Assembly: GCA_022823725.1 (NCBI GenBank)
Contig: JAJEHL010000010.1
Span: 84,736 to 148,735, forward strand
DNA length: 64,000 nucleotides
DNA from: Candidatus Latescibacterota bacterium
GTDB lineage: Bacteria > Latescibacterota > UBA2968
Direction of reading: 5' to 3'
Made by a program: the position numbers and the translations under genes. Within the stretch, counting starts at the first letter, position 1; the number at the start of each line of letters is the position of its first letter. The notes beneath the pieces are model-generated. The model was not told the DNA's origin and did not search any database. It worked only from the letters and a program-made list of their open reading frames with translations. Shown piece by piece: positions 7,179 to 15,552 of this stretch.

Positions 7179-9866
7179 TTATTTCATCTCAAAATCCCCC
7201 GAACCAACCGCGTGTCGTTCTACATCCCCATCTCGAATGGTCACAAACGCCGATGTCCGAATCTGCAACTGCACTGTGCCCTCAATCTCCCGAAGCGGAA
7301 AAAAGCAATGCACCGCCCCCGTATTTGTAATGCGAAAACCGGGATCGTCTTCGAGAATGACATGCTCACCCTCCACGCGTTGAACGCGCAATCCGCGCGT
7401 TGTACCATCGCCAAATGTCACCACAGCAACAGCACCATCTATGTCACCCATTTCAGGCGTACCATTCGCGACCAATGCATGATACGGCGCACCATCCTCT
7501 ATTCGCAATACATCTGTAACTTGCCCAGTATAAATACCTCCGCCTATTAATTGAGCGGTCTGCCATTGTATCTTCTCCCCACCCCATAAACCCATAACTC
7601 GCGCCTCACCATCCTGTTCGCGTACAAAACCGACTTCGCCTTGAAAAGTGAGATCGCCCCTGTGCAAGACTTCTGTCCCAGGTTGTAGAACAATATGGTC
7701 TGTAACCCCCCGGTAGCGCACTTTCATATACACGCCGCGCTCGCCAACATCCTCCACTTCAACAGAATCAATAAACGCTTTATCTCGAAACGGTTCGTGA
7801 ACAGCTGTGAATCGGCTCGGCGCTCTACCTTTTTGCCGAACCATCAACATGGGCATGCGAAAGTGATCGAGCAGCGGTTCATCTTCGTCTGCGCGTCGCA
7901 CAGAAGGCGCGTCACCCACAAAAAGTTCGCTATCCTTTAACCCCATAAGATGAATACGCACGGCAACAGCATCATTTCCCTGAAAAGTGACACGCGCATC
8001 CTCTGCTCCCCTGTTCTGCAACACATTCTGAAAAAATGCAAGCGAGACATTCCGCCCCTCTGCATCCCCCCGGTCGCGTTCGTGTTCTGGAAACCGCACC
8101 TTCACACCCGGCAAAAGGTTTTCGCCATAGTCCTGCAAAGGCACACTGACCTCTGCCCGCATATCGCCATCCGCGCTTCCGTGCATCACCCAATCGCGCT
8201 GATCGCCGCCCCGAACGCGAAATACATCAACCACATAGTGATCCTCTCCCCCCGCATTTACAAGCATGACGAATCGCCTATATTCTTCGGCAAGCCCGGG
8301 ATACACATCCTCCCCACTTGCTTCTACCCATTGCACCGGATCATAAGCGGCTTCAAAAGCCAGTAGAGAACCGTCTGTTATGTCCCTCCTATCGGTGTGC
8401 TGCTCTTTTTCATTGATCAATACGGTATTGTGACACAAGGTGCTCGCTGCCCAGCTTCGATATCGGGTATGGGTATAGCCCACATCGGAGAGTAGTTCCT
8501 CCCCTCTGGCAAAAAGCATCAGATTCAAATTGTCCGCATGGGCATGCCCATAAGCCCCCGAAAAATGCAGATGCACCTGTATTTGATGTTCGCCCATCCC
8601 CCTTCCCAACCACGCATGCCCAACCCCTGGCAGCAATGTAGAATACGACTGTTCAAGCGGTTTGACATTGGGATCGACCCGTCGGCTATCCAACCGCGCC
8701 CAGGCATCGTGCATGGGAACCCAACGCCCATCTGGATATCTGCAAATATCCAGAAGCCGATTTGCCTTTTTCACAATATCAATATCTCGTTCCAAATCGA
8801 GATTGTCGTATCGCACGCCATCATCCGATATATAACCCAATGGATCGGAATACCCTTTCAGCGCGTCAAATACGCCCTGCATACCGGCCATTGTCATTCG
8901 GTGGTACCCCAAACTGCCTTCATGCCAGAATCCATCCGCATAAAACTGCCGCTCAAACAGCCCCATACTACGTCGAACCGCTTCATGCACAAGTTCTGGA
9001 TCGCCCAAAACGCGACCAATCACCGCATACCCGACGTAAATCCGAGGGCTTGCGTTGCCATAAGTAATCTCTTGAAAACCTTCCTGGCGAATAGCCCCGC
9101 GAAAGAAATCGTCCTCAATCCGCTGCTTGACATCGGTCCCACTCGCATCGGACAACCGCTCCAATTCGCCACTCGTATAAATCGCATCATAAGCCATAGC
9201 CAGATTGGTCGGCATTTCATCTGCGCGCCACCGACCCCACTTCCCCCCAAAATTTGGATAGGGTGGTTCAAATACAAATCCCTTTTGTTCGTGTGCCCGA
9301 TCATAACTCACCAGAAAATCTGGATAATACCGCGCGAATGCGTCCAGAATCAGCGCCGCGCGTCGCGCATACATCGCATCTCCTGTTGCCTGGTACAACT
9401 GCCCCAAATCTTCTGCAATCGCCGCAAAATACACACGCGCTTCCCGCCACGCCTTTGCTCGAAAATAATACCTAAAGCCCGTCTCATCTTCCCAAAACGG
9501 ATACGTCACCGTCTCCCCCACCGGGTTGACGACCGTCAGCACCTGATCATCGGGATAGGCCTCATTGGGAAACACCATCTCGCAATAGCGGCACTGCACG
9601 CGATGCGGATCTTTAATTGACCACCGCAACTGCCCTTCCTGAGCACCCGCATCGCAATCGGGGCACCCCACAAACCGAAACCCCGTCTTATTGGGGATCA
9701 ACGCCACCATCTCCGCTTCGGAAAGCGCCATCACCGCTCGCACGCGCCGTTTCAAACGCGCGACTTCCTTCTCAGTTAACCTCACCTCATAAACCGGGCG
9801 CTCACTGGCTTGCATAACTAACACCCCCGTAAAAATTTGTATTAATATTAAAAAGCGTATTGACAT
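7179..9866 (-). CDS. Heparinase II/III family polysaccharide lyase-like protein
   Basis: The 895-residue protein has a hydrophobic N-terminus resembling a signal peptide. A CPDC...CRYC pair around residues 68-97 may bind zinc, and a long alpha-helical toroid follows. The heparinase II/III beta-sandwich carries the catalytic-type segments HAHADNLNLMLF and STLCHNTVLINE. The family cleaves uronic-acid polysaccharides such as heparan sulfate or alginate by beta-elimination. The start is uncertain: ATG 9866 gives the signal peptide but has no clear ribosome-binding site and overlaps the divergent brnT promoter. ATG 9815 has a GGGGG-rich site but loses the signal peptide. The downstream oxidoreductase and dioxygenase suggest a saccharide-degradation operon. 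Confidence 0.85.
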   Translation of the reverse strand: MSIRFLILIQIFTGVLVMQASERPVYEVRLTEKEVARLKRRVRAVMALSEAEMVALIPNKTGFRFVGCPDCDAGAQEGQLRWSIKDPHRVQCRYCEMVFPNEAYPDDQVLTVVNPVGETVTYPFWEDETGFRYYFRAKAWREARVYFAAIAEDLGQLYQATGDAMYARRAALILDAFARYYPDFLVSYDRAHEQKGFVFEPPYPNFGGKWGRWRADEMPTNLAMAYDAIYTSGELERLSDASGTDVKQRIEDDFFRGAIRQEGFQEITYGNASPRIYVGYAVIGRVLGDPELVHEAVRRSMGLFERQFYADGFWHEGSLGYHRMTMAGMQGVFDALKGYSDPLGYISDDGVRYDNLDLERDIDIVKKANRLLDICRYPDGRWVPMHDAWARLDSRRVDPNVKPLEQSYSTLLPGVGHAWLGRGMGEHQIQVHLHFSGAYGHAHADNLNLMLFARGEELLSDVGYTHTRYRSWAASTLCHNTVLINEKEQHTDRRDITDGSLLAFEAAYDPVQWVEASGEDVYPGLAEEYRRFVMLVNAGGEDHYVVDVFRVRGGDQRDWVMHGSADGDMRAEVSVPLQDYGENLLPGVKVRFPEHERDRGDAEGRNVSLAFFQNVLQNRGAEDARVTFQGNDAVAVRIHLMGLKDSELFVGDAPSVRRADEDEPLLDHFRMPMLMVRQKGRAPSRFTAVHEPFRDKAFIDSVEVEDVGERGVYMKVRYRGVTDHIVLQPGTEVLHRGDLTFQGEVGFVREQDGEARVMGLWGGEKIQWQTAQLIGGGIYTGQVTDVLRIEDGAPYHALVANGTPEMGDIDGAVAVVTFGDGTTRGLRVQRVEGEHVILEDDPGFRITNTGAVHCFFPLREIEGTVQLQIRTSAFVTIRDGDVERHAVGSGDFEMK

Positions 9867-9888
9867 TATATATACAATTCTCTAAATT
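9860..9888 (+). promoter_or_regulatory. Putative sigma-70-type promoter for the BrnT/BrnA-like pair
   Basis: TTGACA (9860-9865) and TAAATT (9883-9888) are separated by 17 bases. The predicted start of transcription is at or next to the ATG at 9894, so the message may be leaderless. The -35 box overlaps the start region of the divergent heparinase-like gene. BrnT/BrnA systems are autorepressed, so an operator would be expected here, but I see no clear palindrome. Confidence 0.45.
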
Positions 9889-9893
9889 GTTTT

Positions 9894-10190
9894 ATGGATA
9901 TTTACTACGAACTACACAACATCACCTTTGTCTGGGATGAAAATAAAGCTCGTACAAATTCAATAAAACACGATGGTGTAACTTTTGAGCAAGCTGCAGA
10001 AACTTTCTTTGATCCCTTTCTAAAAGTGGTAGATGCGAGTCGTAGTGACGAAGCCCGCGATGCCGTTATTGGGCTGGATACACGCTGGAATTTACTATTC
10101 GTTGTTCACATTGAAATACAAGATGATGAAATTCGGATCATTTCAGCCCGTAAAGCAACTCGAAAGGAAAGATTTGACTATGAAAATTGA
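9894..10190 (+). CDS. brnT: BrnT family toxin (DUF497)
   Basis: The 98-residue protein has the BrnT pattern: FVWDENKARTNSIKHDGVTFEQA at the N-terminus, a central GLDTRWNLLFVVHIE strand pair and the terminal ISARKATRKERFDYE, whose Arg and Glu/Tyr residues match the RelE-like RNase fold. BrnT toxins are ribosome-independent RNases that are neutralised by BrnA. The stop lies 11 bases inside the next gene, as in other BrnTA operons. The N-terminus has about ten more residues than typical BrnT before the WDENK motif, and no later start codon is available. Confidence 0.85.
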   Translation: MDIYYELHNITFVWDENKARTNSIKHDGVTFEQAAETFFDPFLKVVDASRSDEARDAVIGLDTRWNLLFVVHIEIQDDEIRIISARKATRKERFDYEN

Positions 10191-10476
10191 CAAACTAAAA
10201 AAACGCCTGAGAAAAAACCGTCCTATGACCATCGTATCTATTCGGTTTCCCGAAGATGTCATTGATGATCTAAAGCAAGTTGCACCGGTGCTGGGCTTCT
10301 CTGGATACCAACCGCTCATTCGCGCTTACGTCGGCCAGGGCTTGCGTGTGGATCTTGAACGCTTAGATCAGGAGATCCTACCCGCTTTGGTCAATAGCTT
10401 AAAAAAACGCGGTATCAGTGAAGCAGTAATCACCGAAGCTTTGGCAGAGGTAAATCAGGAACCAAAACCGCAATAA
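10180..10476 (+). CDS. BrnA-like ribbon-helix-helix antitoxin
   Basis: The frame overlaps the toxin gene by 11 bases. The 98-residue product has a basic N-terminus, then a beta-strand TIVSIRFPEDVIDDLKQVA and a helix pair typical of ribbon-helix-helix DNA-binding antitoxins. A C-terminal helical tail would bind the toxin. It is likely to repress its own promoter together with BrnT. A larger upstream frame exists but would run through the toxin gene, and the ATG at 10180 fits the usual coupling. The sequence is not close enough to classic BrnA for a firm symbol. Confidence 0.75.
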   Translation: MKIDKLKKRLRKNRPMTIVSIRFPEDVIDDLKQVAPVLGFSGYQPLIRAYVGQGLRVDLERLDQEILPALVNSLKKRGISEAVITEALAEVNQEPKPQ

Positions 10477-10508
10477 TTATTATTTACAAGTTGTCCTATT
10501 GTTTCAGC

Positions 10509-10538
10509 AAGCCTTGCAGAATTCTCTGTGAGGCTTTT
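10509..10538. terminator. Bidirectional rho-independent terminator between convergent genes
   Basis: A 12-bp stem (AAGCCTTGCAGA against TCTGTGAGGCTT, with two G-U pairs) closes a four-base loop. It is followed by TTTTATT on the plus strand and preceded by A residues. It lies between the antitoxin stop and the convergent MFS stop, and the MFS stop codon falls in its tail. Confidence 0.75.
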
Positions 10539-11826
10539 ATTCTATCTCATCCAAACGCGCTCGGAACCCGGGCAGAAGAGCAGTGACCAGAGCCGTTGCA
10601 ACCATGGCGACACTGGTGTGTAAACCGAGGGCGAAAGGCGCGCCATAGACTTCGGTGAGTTTGCCAATTTGCAGACTTCCAAGCGGTCCTGCGCCAATGG
10701 CGAGGACGAGTGTACCCATTGCGCGATCTCTCATATCATCGCGAGCAGCGATAAGCATAATAGAGCTTTGCATCACAGTAAAAAATGCATGTCCCAGGCC
10801 AGCAAGTATGAGGAGAAAGATGGCCAGTGGAAACGCAACCGACGTGCCGAACAGAGTGAACGCACCCACCCAGGATGTGCCAAAGGCAAAAACAAACAGC
10901 GCAAAGGCCTGAAAAATCGATCCAATGGAAAATATCCAGCCACGGCTGAGCCGCGAGCGCAACACACTGACCGCGTAAAGGCCAAAAAGCGCACCAATGC
11001 CATTGCAGGCGCCCAATATGCCGAATTCGAGCGGGCCTTTGTGGAGAATATCGTGTGTAAAAACGGGCAGTATGGTCTGGTAGGGAAACGCCAGAAAATT
11101 CATGATCACAGTAATGAGCAGCGTACCCATAATCGGCTGGCTCGTGCGCATGTATTGCAAGCCCTCGCGCATCAGCGTCCACGGAGAAGTTTTGAGAATC
11201 GCGGGGTGACGCGGTACTTTGACGCGCAGCATGATCAGGAATGAGATAAGGGAAATAAAAAAAATAGCGATATAACAGTCCTGTACGCCAAATAGAGCGT
11301 AAATATATCCGCTTAAAAAGGGACCGATCACGCGAGCGATATTCTGGGTAAAGCTTTCGAGCATCATCGCTTCAACCGTGCGCTGCTTGCCTACCAGGTC
11401 CGGCACCAGAGCGCGGCGAGCAGTCCAGTTGAGAGACCACGAGAGGCCAAATAGCACTGCGGCAACAGCAAGATGCCAGAACGCCAGTTGATTGGCCCAG
11501 ATCAGCAGGCCAATAGCAGCGAGGACCAGTACGCTGAGCCACTGTGAGAGAATCACAATGCGAACGCGCCCAACGCTATTGATCAATGGCCCGGCGATAA
11601 AACCGACGAGCAACAGGGGAATAGATCGGTAAAAGCCAATCAGTGCAACGGCAAACGCGGAATGGGTAATCTCAAACACAAGCCATCCCGCGACAATCAT
11701 TTCCATCCACATGGCCTGCCACCAGAGCATATTGCTCAGGATCAGGTAGCGAAAGCCGGAGTTGCCCAGGGGGGCAAGGGACCCGCGAAAGGAAATGGCA
11801 AATTTTCCCATTCTTCTGATGCGCAT
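10537..11826 (-). CDS. MFS transporter (EntS/MFS_3-like exporter)
   Basis: This very hydrophobic 429-residue protein shows about twelve membrane segments in two halves. The loop between helices 2 and 3 contains the MFS motif-A-like GPLINSVGRVRIVILSQ. The N-terminal pattern FRYLILSNMLWWQAMWMEMI resembles the enterobactin-exporter/MFS_3 group, whose members export siderophores or drugs. Alternative starts at 11826 and 11811 cannot be separated by ribosome-binding sites. The upstream gene on the same strand, with a 55-base gap, is the probable peroxiredoxin-like selenoprotein. I cannot infer a substrate. Confidence 0.85.
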   Translation of the reverse strand: MRIRRMGKFAISFRGSLAPLGNSGFRYLILSNMLWWQAMWMEMIVAGWLVFEITHSAFAVALIGFYRSIPLLLVGFIAGPLINSVGRVRIVILSQWLSVLVLAAIGLLIWANQLAFWHLAVAAVLFGLSWSLNWTARRALVPDLVGKQRTVEAMMLESFTQNIARVIGPFLSGYIYALFGVQDCYIAIFFISLISFLIMLRVKVPRHPAILKTSPWTLMREGLQYMRTSQPIMGTLLITVIMNFLAFPYQTILPVFTHDILHKGPLEFGILGACNGIGALFGLYAVSVLRSRLSRGWIFSIGSIFQAFALFVFAFGTSWVGAFTLFGTSVAFPLAIFLLILAGLGHAFFTVMQSSIMLIAARDDMRDRAMGTLVLAIGAGPLGSLQIGKLTEVYGAPFALGLHTSVAMVATALVTALLPGFRARLDEIE

Positions 11827-11881
11827 GGCCGAGTTTCAAATCCAATCTTCAGAGCTCAAATGATGTAACCTGTCGCGATGG

Positions 11882-12454
11882 CTACCGCCCAATTTCGAAA
11901 TCGCGTGCCACCGCCCGTGCCATCGCCACGAGCACATCGCTATCGATACGTTCACGATAATTGGGATTAATATATTGAAATTGGATCTTGCGATTGGGTG
12001 CGATCACAAAGACCGATGGTACGGGCAAAGAGCGTTTTCTGTTATTCATAAACGCAACGCCATAAGCCTTTGCTGCCTCAAATTCTACATCCGATAACAG
12101 TGAAAACGCGAGCCCCACGCGATCGCGCACCTCAGCCAATTTTTCAGGCGGATCGGGCGCAATAGCTATAATTTCAAAACCCAGGCTATCTAACTGTGAC
12201 TTCATTTCCTGCAGTTGTCCCAACTGCCGTCGGCAATGTGGTCACCAGTATCCGCGATAAAAAATTAAAATCGTCGGTTTTTTGTGCGCGCCCAGGTCAA
12301 ACTCCTGTCCATGTGCATCAGCGAGCGTCAGCGCGGGAACTTCATCGCCAACCATCAAGGGACGCACCTTATTCGGCGCATCGGGCAATTGCGCGTGCCC
12401 CCATCCAAAAGTACCAAATACCACCAGCAACGCGATCCAGATTATTTTTTTCAT
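11882..12454 (-). CDS. Probable selenoprotein: exported peroxiredoxin-like (AhpC/TSA) thioredoxin-fold protein with in-frame TGA (Sec71)
   Basis: A single 190-residue frame is interrupted only by TGA at 12242-12244. Before it are a signal peptide (residues 1-22, ending GWGHAQ) and the thioredoxin-fold strand PTILIFYRGYW. Directly after it come PHCRRQLGQLQEMKSQLDSLGFEIIAIAPD and the rest of an AhpC/TSA-like domain. Cys-containing relatives of this family read FYRGxWCPxC, so the TGA occupies exactly the first CxxC cysteine, giving Sec71-Pro-His-Cys74. A perfect 7-bp hairpin with a GGA loop begins 14 bases after the TGA, the position and form of a bacterial SECIS. GGAGA precedes the ATG. The product is inferred to be a periplasmic thiol/selenol oxidoreductase or peroxidase. 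A nonsense mutation or sequencing error is the alternative. Confidence 0.8.
12211..12227 (-). promoter_or_regulatory. Putative bacterial SECIS hairpin
   Basis: On the coding strand GCAGTTG-GGA-CAACTGC forms a perfect 7-bp stem. The loop begins 21 bases after the TGA and starts with GG. Bacterial SECIS elements for SelB are short coding-region hairpins within roughly 16-37 bases of the UGA, with a G near the start of the loop, and this one fits. The hairpin also encodes residues conserved in the family, so some chance contribution is possible. Confidence 0.65.
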
Positions 12455-12470
12455 AAAAATCTCCTCTATA

Positions 12471-13946
12471 TTACAGTGAGAGAATCTTCTTGATCTTCCC
12501 CGGCTGTGCCCAGTTGCATTTCCCCTCTCCGTTGAGTTGTCTCAACAAAGCGGGGATACCCGGATGTTGAAGCGCAGAGTAAATCCGCTCTGCATCGGCC
12601 TCGTTCCAACAAGGGATAAACGCCTGCATCGCTTGATTCGCCTGCCACACCTGTCCCTTCTCGCTGTTTAAGATCACCGGATGGAAGTGACTCTTGCCAT
12701 ACGCCTCCCAGATAACCTTATAGGGCGCAAAAGAATACAGACCAACGCCGAGCAGCGACCACCAGACGCCTTTGGCAATAGCAGATCGGATTAAAGTGCC
12801 TTTCCGACTTTCCAGTTTTTCTCTAACCTCAATGAGATATTGTCTCAGTTCGGCATATTGCTCAATACGGTCCCATGAAAGCGGTCGTCCTGTATTTCTA
12901 TTGTATGGAAGCAAAATCCATTTATGGGGAGCCATATCCCCATTCTTCCAGATCTCCTTTGTCGCAAGCGGAAAGAGAAATTCCTCGGGCAGATGCGTTG
13001 GCTTATCCTCAAACATAAAAATCGAATTTGCTCCGCAAGTATTCACGCCCTGACGCGGTTTTTGGTTGGAAGACAGTTCGACTTTGATGGAGCTATCGAG
13101 ATCAGCAGTATCCCCGCATTGAAGAACCCGCCACTGATCGTCAGATGCCTTTAGAGGAACCGCCCGGTGTTCAATCCAGTTTCCACTGCGCTCTCTGAAA
13201 TATCTGACGGGGAATTTATGTGGCACATCCATGCGAAATCTGACACAGCAATAAGATGTGCCAATACCCTCAAACACTTTATTTTCGGTAAACTCACAGA
13301 CCTCATCCACCGCAAATCTCCGATGGTTCGAAATATAGTCCCTGAACCCTTTGTGGGCATCACCTGAGAAGAGAGAAAGTGGCAGATAAAAACACCCGAC
13401 TCCATCCTTCCTCAGCAACTTACCCAACACAACCTTCAACACCAGCGCCGCTATATCGGTACGCGAGGGACCGAGCAAGACCTGTTTTTTATCGGGCACC
13501 AGCCCTTCTGATACAAAACGGAGCTTGAGTATCTCCTTATACGAATCGGACAAATCCGTAAAATTTGCCCACGGCGGGTTGCCAAACAGGATGTCGTGAT
13601 TGGTATTCGGAGGATTTGTAATCACATCTAAAGCGAGAAGCTGAGACGAAGGAAAATCAATCTCAAATTTCCGACGCGCTTTACGTTGAAATGCCTGAAG
13701 ATGTGATGCGCGGACCTCGATCAAAGTCAGCCGGGAAAGAAGTTCCGGCGCAATCCGAACACCTCTCGATCTGGCGAGACGGAACAGTGCGAGCGCGAAA
13801 GCACCCTGTCCCGCAGTCGGGTCGCAAATAGAAGCCCCATTAATCCATGCATCGAAAATACCCCACCGCTCAATAAGCCATTCTGCCCACTTAATCGGAG
13901 TAAAAATCTGCCCGATCTCAACACTGTGTGAATTGTTTGCAGACAT
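12471..13946 (-). CDS. DNA N6-adenine methyltransferase (Eco57I/TaqI-like, NPPW motif)
   Basis: SAM-binding motif I is DPTAGQGAFALALFRLA near residue 45, and the adenine-specific catalytic motif IV is LFGNPPWANF near residue 128. The N-terminal VEIGQIFTPIKWAEWLIERW is the usual start of gamma-class N6-adenine methyltransferases. The ~491-residue length leaves a C-terminal target-recognition half. No endonuclease gene is adjacent, so it is either an orphan methyltransferase or a type IIG-like remnant without a nuclease domain. The start is either ATG 13946 or TTG 13955, and the spacing of AAAAGG decides for neither. Confidence 0.82.
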   Translation of the reverse strand: MSANNSHSVEIGQIFTPIKWAEWLIERWGIFDAWINGASICDPTAGQGAFALALFRLARSRGVRIAPELLSRLTLIEVRASHLQAFQRKARRKFEIDFPSSQLLALDVITNPPNTNHDILFGNPPWANFTDLSDSYKEILKLRFVSEGLVPDKKQVLLGPSRTDIAALVLKVVLGKLLRKDGVGCFYLPLSLFSGDAHKGFRDYISNHRRFAVDEVCEFTENKVFEGIGTSYCCVRFRMDVPHKFPVRYFRERSGNWIEHRAVPLKASDDQWRVLQCGDTADLDSSIKVELSSNQKPRQGVNTCGANSIFMFEDKPTHLPEEFLFPLATKEIWKNGDMAPHKWILLPYNRNTGRPLSWDRIEQYAELRQYLIEVREKLESRKGTLIRSAIAKGVWWSLLGVGLYSFAPYKVIWEAYGKSHFHPVILNSEKGQVWQANQAMQAFIPCWNEADAERIYSALQHPGIPALLRQLNGEGKCNWAQPGKIKKILSL

Positions 13947-14126
13947 CCTTTTCAACCCATTCCAGCGCAGTTAGTTATGGCAATCATATAATGAATTTTC
14001 TCCAACGTAATCAGATACTGCTTTCGGATTCATTTCGCCTTTGAGTACACATATCGCATCTATACACACCTGTTCGCCTGAATTCAACTCTATTATACCC
14101 GCCTGAAAACACCTGTCAACCGATTT

Positions 14127-14387
14127 GTGTCAATGAGGCGAGGAATATCCCAGTTCAAACCCTGCCCCATGTGTCTCGCCGCCATCTACTGGGCCAGAAT
14201 CGAGAAAATTTATTTCTCCAATACCGCTGAAGACGCCAGGAATATCGGCTTTGACGACAAATTCTTTTATCAGGAACTGCAACTGCCGAGCGCCGAGCGC
14301 CAAATCCCCTCCCAGCAATTGCTACGCGATCAGGCATTAGTAGTATTCAAGGAATGGCAGGAAAAGGTAGATCGCATTGACTATTAG
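14127..14387 (+). pseudogene. N-terminally truncated cytidine/guanine deaminase-like fragment
   Basis: From about 14150 the frame encodes KPCPMCLAAIYWARIEKIYF and IGFDDKFFYQEL, the second half of a guanine deaminase or other CMP/dCMP-type deaminase. PCxxC supplies two zinc ligands. The catalytic HAE segment, which should lie 30 or so residues before it, is missing, and I cannot find it in any frame just upstream. The homology joins unrelated sequence at about codon 9. The short open frame with an ATG is therefore probably a remnant rather than an active enzyme. Confidence 0.7.
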
Positions 14388-14567
14388 GGCGACTTGCAAA
14401 CAAAAAACTTGACAAGTTCCTTTTCACTTTTCACTTTGTTGGCTGTCTCCTTCTCTATATTCTCTAAACCATAAGCTAAAAATTTAAGAAACACTTGTCA
14501 GTCGATAAATTGTTAGAGATATTATAGCAACTACTTGATTCAGACGTAAAAAATCGCCAAAAGGGAC

Positions 14568-14930
14568 ATGAGTATGAGTTCGCCAGAAGCTATTGCCAAT
14601 CCTATAAAGTCACCATTGGTGTTAAAAAGAGCAAAAATACAAATGGTAGGAATCCCTCCTGAAGTTCAACAATTTTGTATCGAACACAACCTTTCAGGAG
14701 CCTTATCCCTAGCACAGGAATTTGTTAAACGTTGCTTCTCTGGGATCCGAGCTATCAAATTGCGGCTCGTTGTAGATCCAGAGGACGATGAGAAATGGAT
14801 TGAAATAAATATTACGGTCCCGGATACTGACAACTTCTTGACTGAGTATAACAACTACACTCGCCTATTGGTCGCCGAGATCCCTTGGCCAGCAAGAAAC
14901 ATGTTACGGTTCAATTTTAGTTTTGCCTAA
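14568..14930 (+). CDS. Hypothetical protein upstream of a HEPN gene
   Basis: I do not recognise this 120-residue protein. It is mixed alpha/beta, with an acidic middle (VDPEDDEKWIEINITVPD) and no membrane segment or signal peptide. AAAAGGGA lies five bases before the ATG. The stop is three bases before the start of a HEPN-domain gene, so the two are surely one transcript and probably one functional pair, such as an antitoxin or substrate-recognition partner with a HEPN toxin. No nucleotidyltransferase (MNT) signature is present, so it is not the common MNT partner. Confidence 0.65.
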   Translation: MSMSSPEAIANPIKSPLVLKRAKIQMVGIPPEVQQFCIEHNLSGALSLAQEFVKRCFSGIRAIKLRLVVDPEDDEKWIEINITVPDTDNFLTEYNNYTRLLVAEIPWPARNMLRFNFSFA

Positions 14931-14933
14931 CAC

Positions 14934-15368
14934 ATGGATCCAAAAGATTTTTTACGAGTAGCAAACGACCTGGCCAAATTGGATGAGGCAGCAGAATTGC
15001 GATCTGCTGTAAGTCGCGCTTATTATGCAGCTTTTCACGTTGCTCGCAAACTCCTTATCGATATGGGATTTGAAATTTCGAAAGGGCCTGGGGCGCACGG
15101 CGATGTTTGTAAATATCTTGGTAATGCCAGCAATCCCACGGTTGAACACGCGGGAAGCAATATCGGAGATTTAAAGGGATGGAGAAACCAGGCTGATTAT
15201 GAACTTGATTTAGACGAACACGAAAATTCGAGAAGTGTACAGAACATAGTTTTAATTACCGAGCAAATTATCGAAGACCTGGAGCAGTGCTGTAACGGAT
15301 CAGACCGCGACCAAATCAAAAGTGAAATTAGTAGCTATATCACAAAAATGAAGGGCGACGCAGTTTAG
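14934..15368 (+). CDS. HEPN domain protein
   Basis: This 144-residue all-helical protein has the HEPN arrangement: LRSAVSRAYYAAFHVARKLL in the first helical half and WRNQADYELDL in the second, the RNxADY variant of the usual R-x(4-6)-H region. HEPN proteins are often RNases of toxin-antitoxin or defence modules, or non-catalytic scaffolds in this variant. The classic RxxxxH is not intact, so RNase activity is uncertain. It is coupled to the upstream hypothetical gene and followed by a probable terminator. Confidence 0.8.
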   Translation: MDPKDFLRVANDLAKLDEAAELRSAVSRAYYAAFHVARKLLIDMGFEISKGPGAHGDVCKYLGNASNPTVEHAGSNIGDLKGWRNQADYELDLDEHENSRSVQNIVLITEQIIEDLEQCCNGSDRDQIKSEISSYITKMKGDAV

Positions 15369-15404
15369 CATAGAGCTTCCCATACCTATTCTTGGAAAAC
15401 ATAG

Positions 15405-15455
15405 AACCGCGCTCAGGTGTCCACAAGTGACAACTAAGTGCGGTTTTTATTTTTT
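15405..15455 (+). terminator. Putative rho-independent terminator after the HEPN pair
   Basis: AACCGC (15405-15410) pairs with GCGGTT (15440-15445) around a 29-base loop that can itself fold (GTGTC with GACAA nearby). A T-rich tract TTTTTATTTTTT follows. The large loop lowers confidence. Confidence 0.5.
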
Positions 15456-15552
15456 AATGGAAGTTTGCACTTTGCACATTTCCTCAAAAGCGATACTTTA
15501 GGTGAGAAACAGATAGGCTCGGACTGACTGCTAACCACTGACGACTCGCCTC

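Noticed and set aside
8538..9620. 360-codon plus-strand open frame opposite the heparinase-like gene
   Set aside because: The composition is typical of an antisense shadow (many Pro, His, Ile) and no domain is seen.
12242..12454. Two separate small genes (a truncated secreted peptide and a peroxiredoxin fragment)
   Set aside because: Both halves are in the same frame, contiguous, and match one protein family across the TGA, so I treat them as one selenoprotein candidate.
12471..13946. Complete restriction-modification system
   Set aside because: Only the methyltransferase is present, and no endonuclease-like gene lies on either side.
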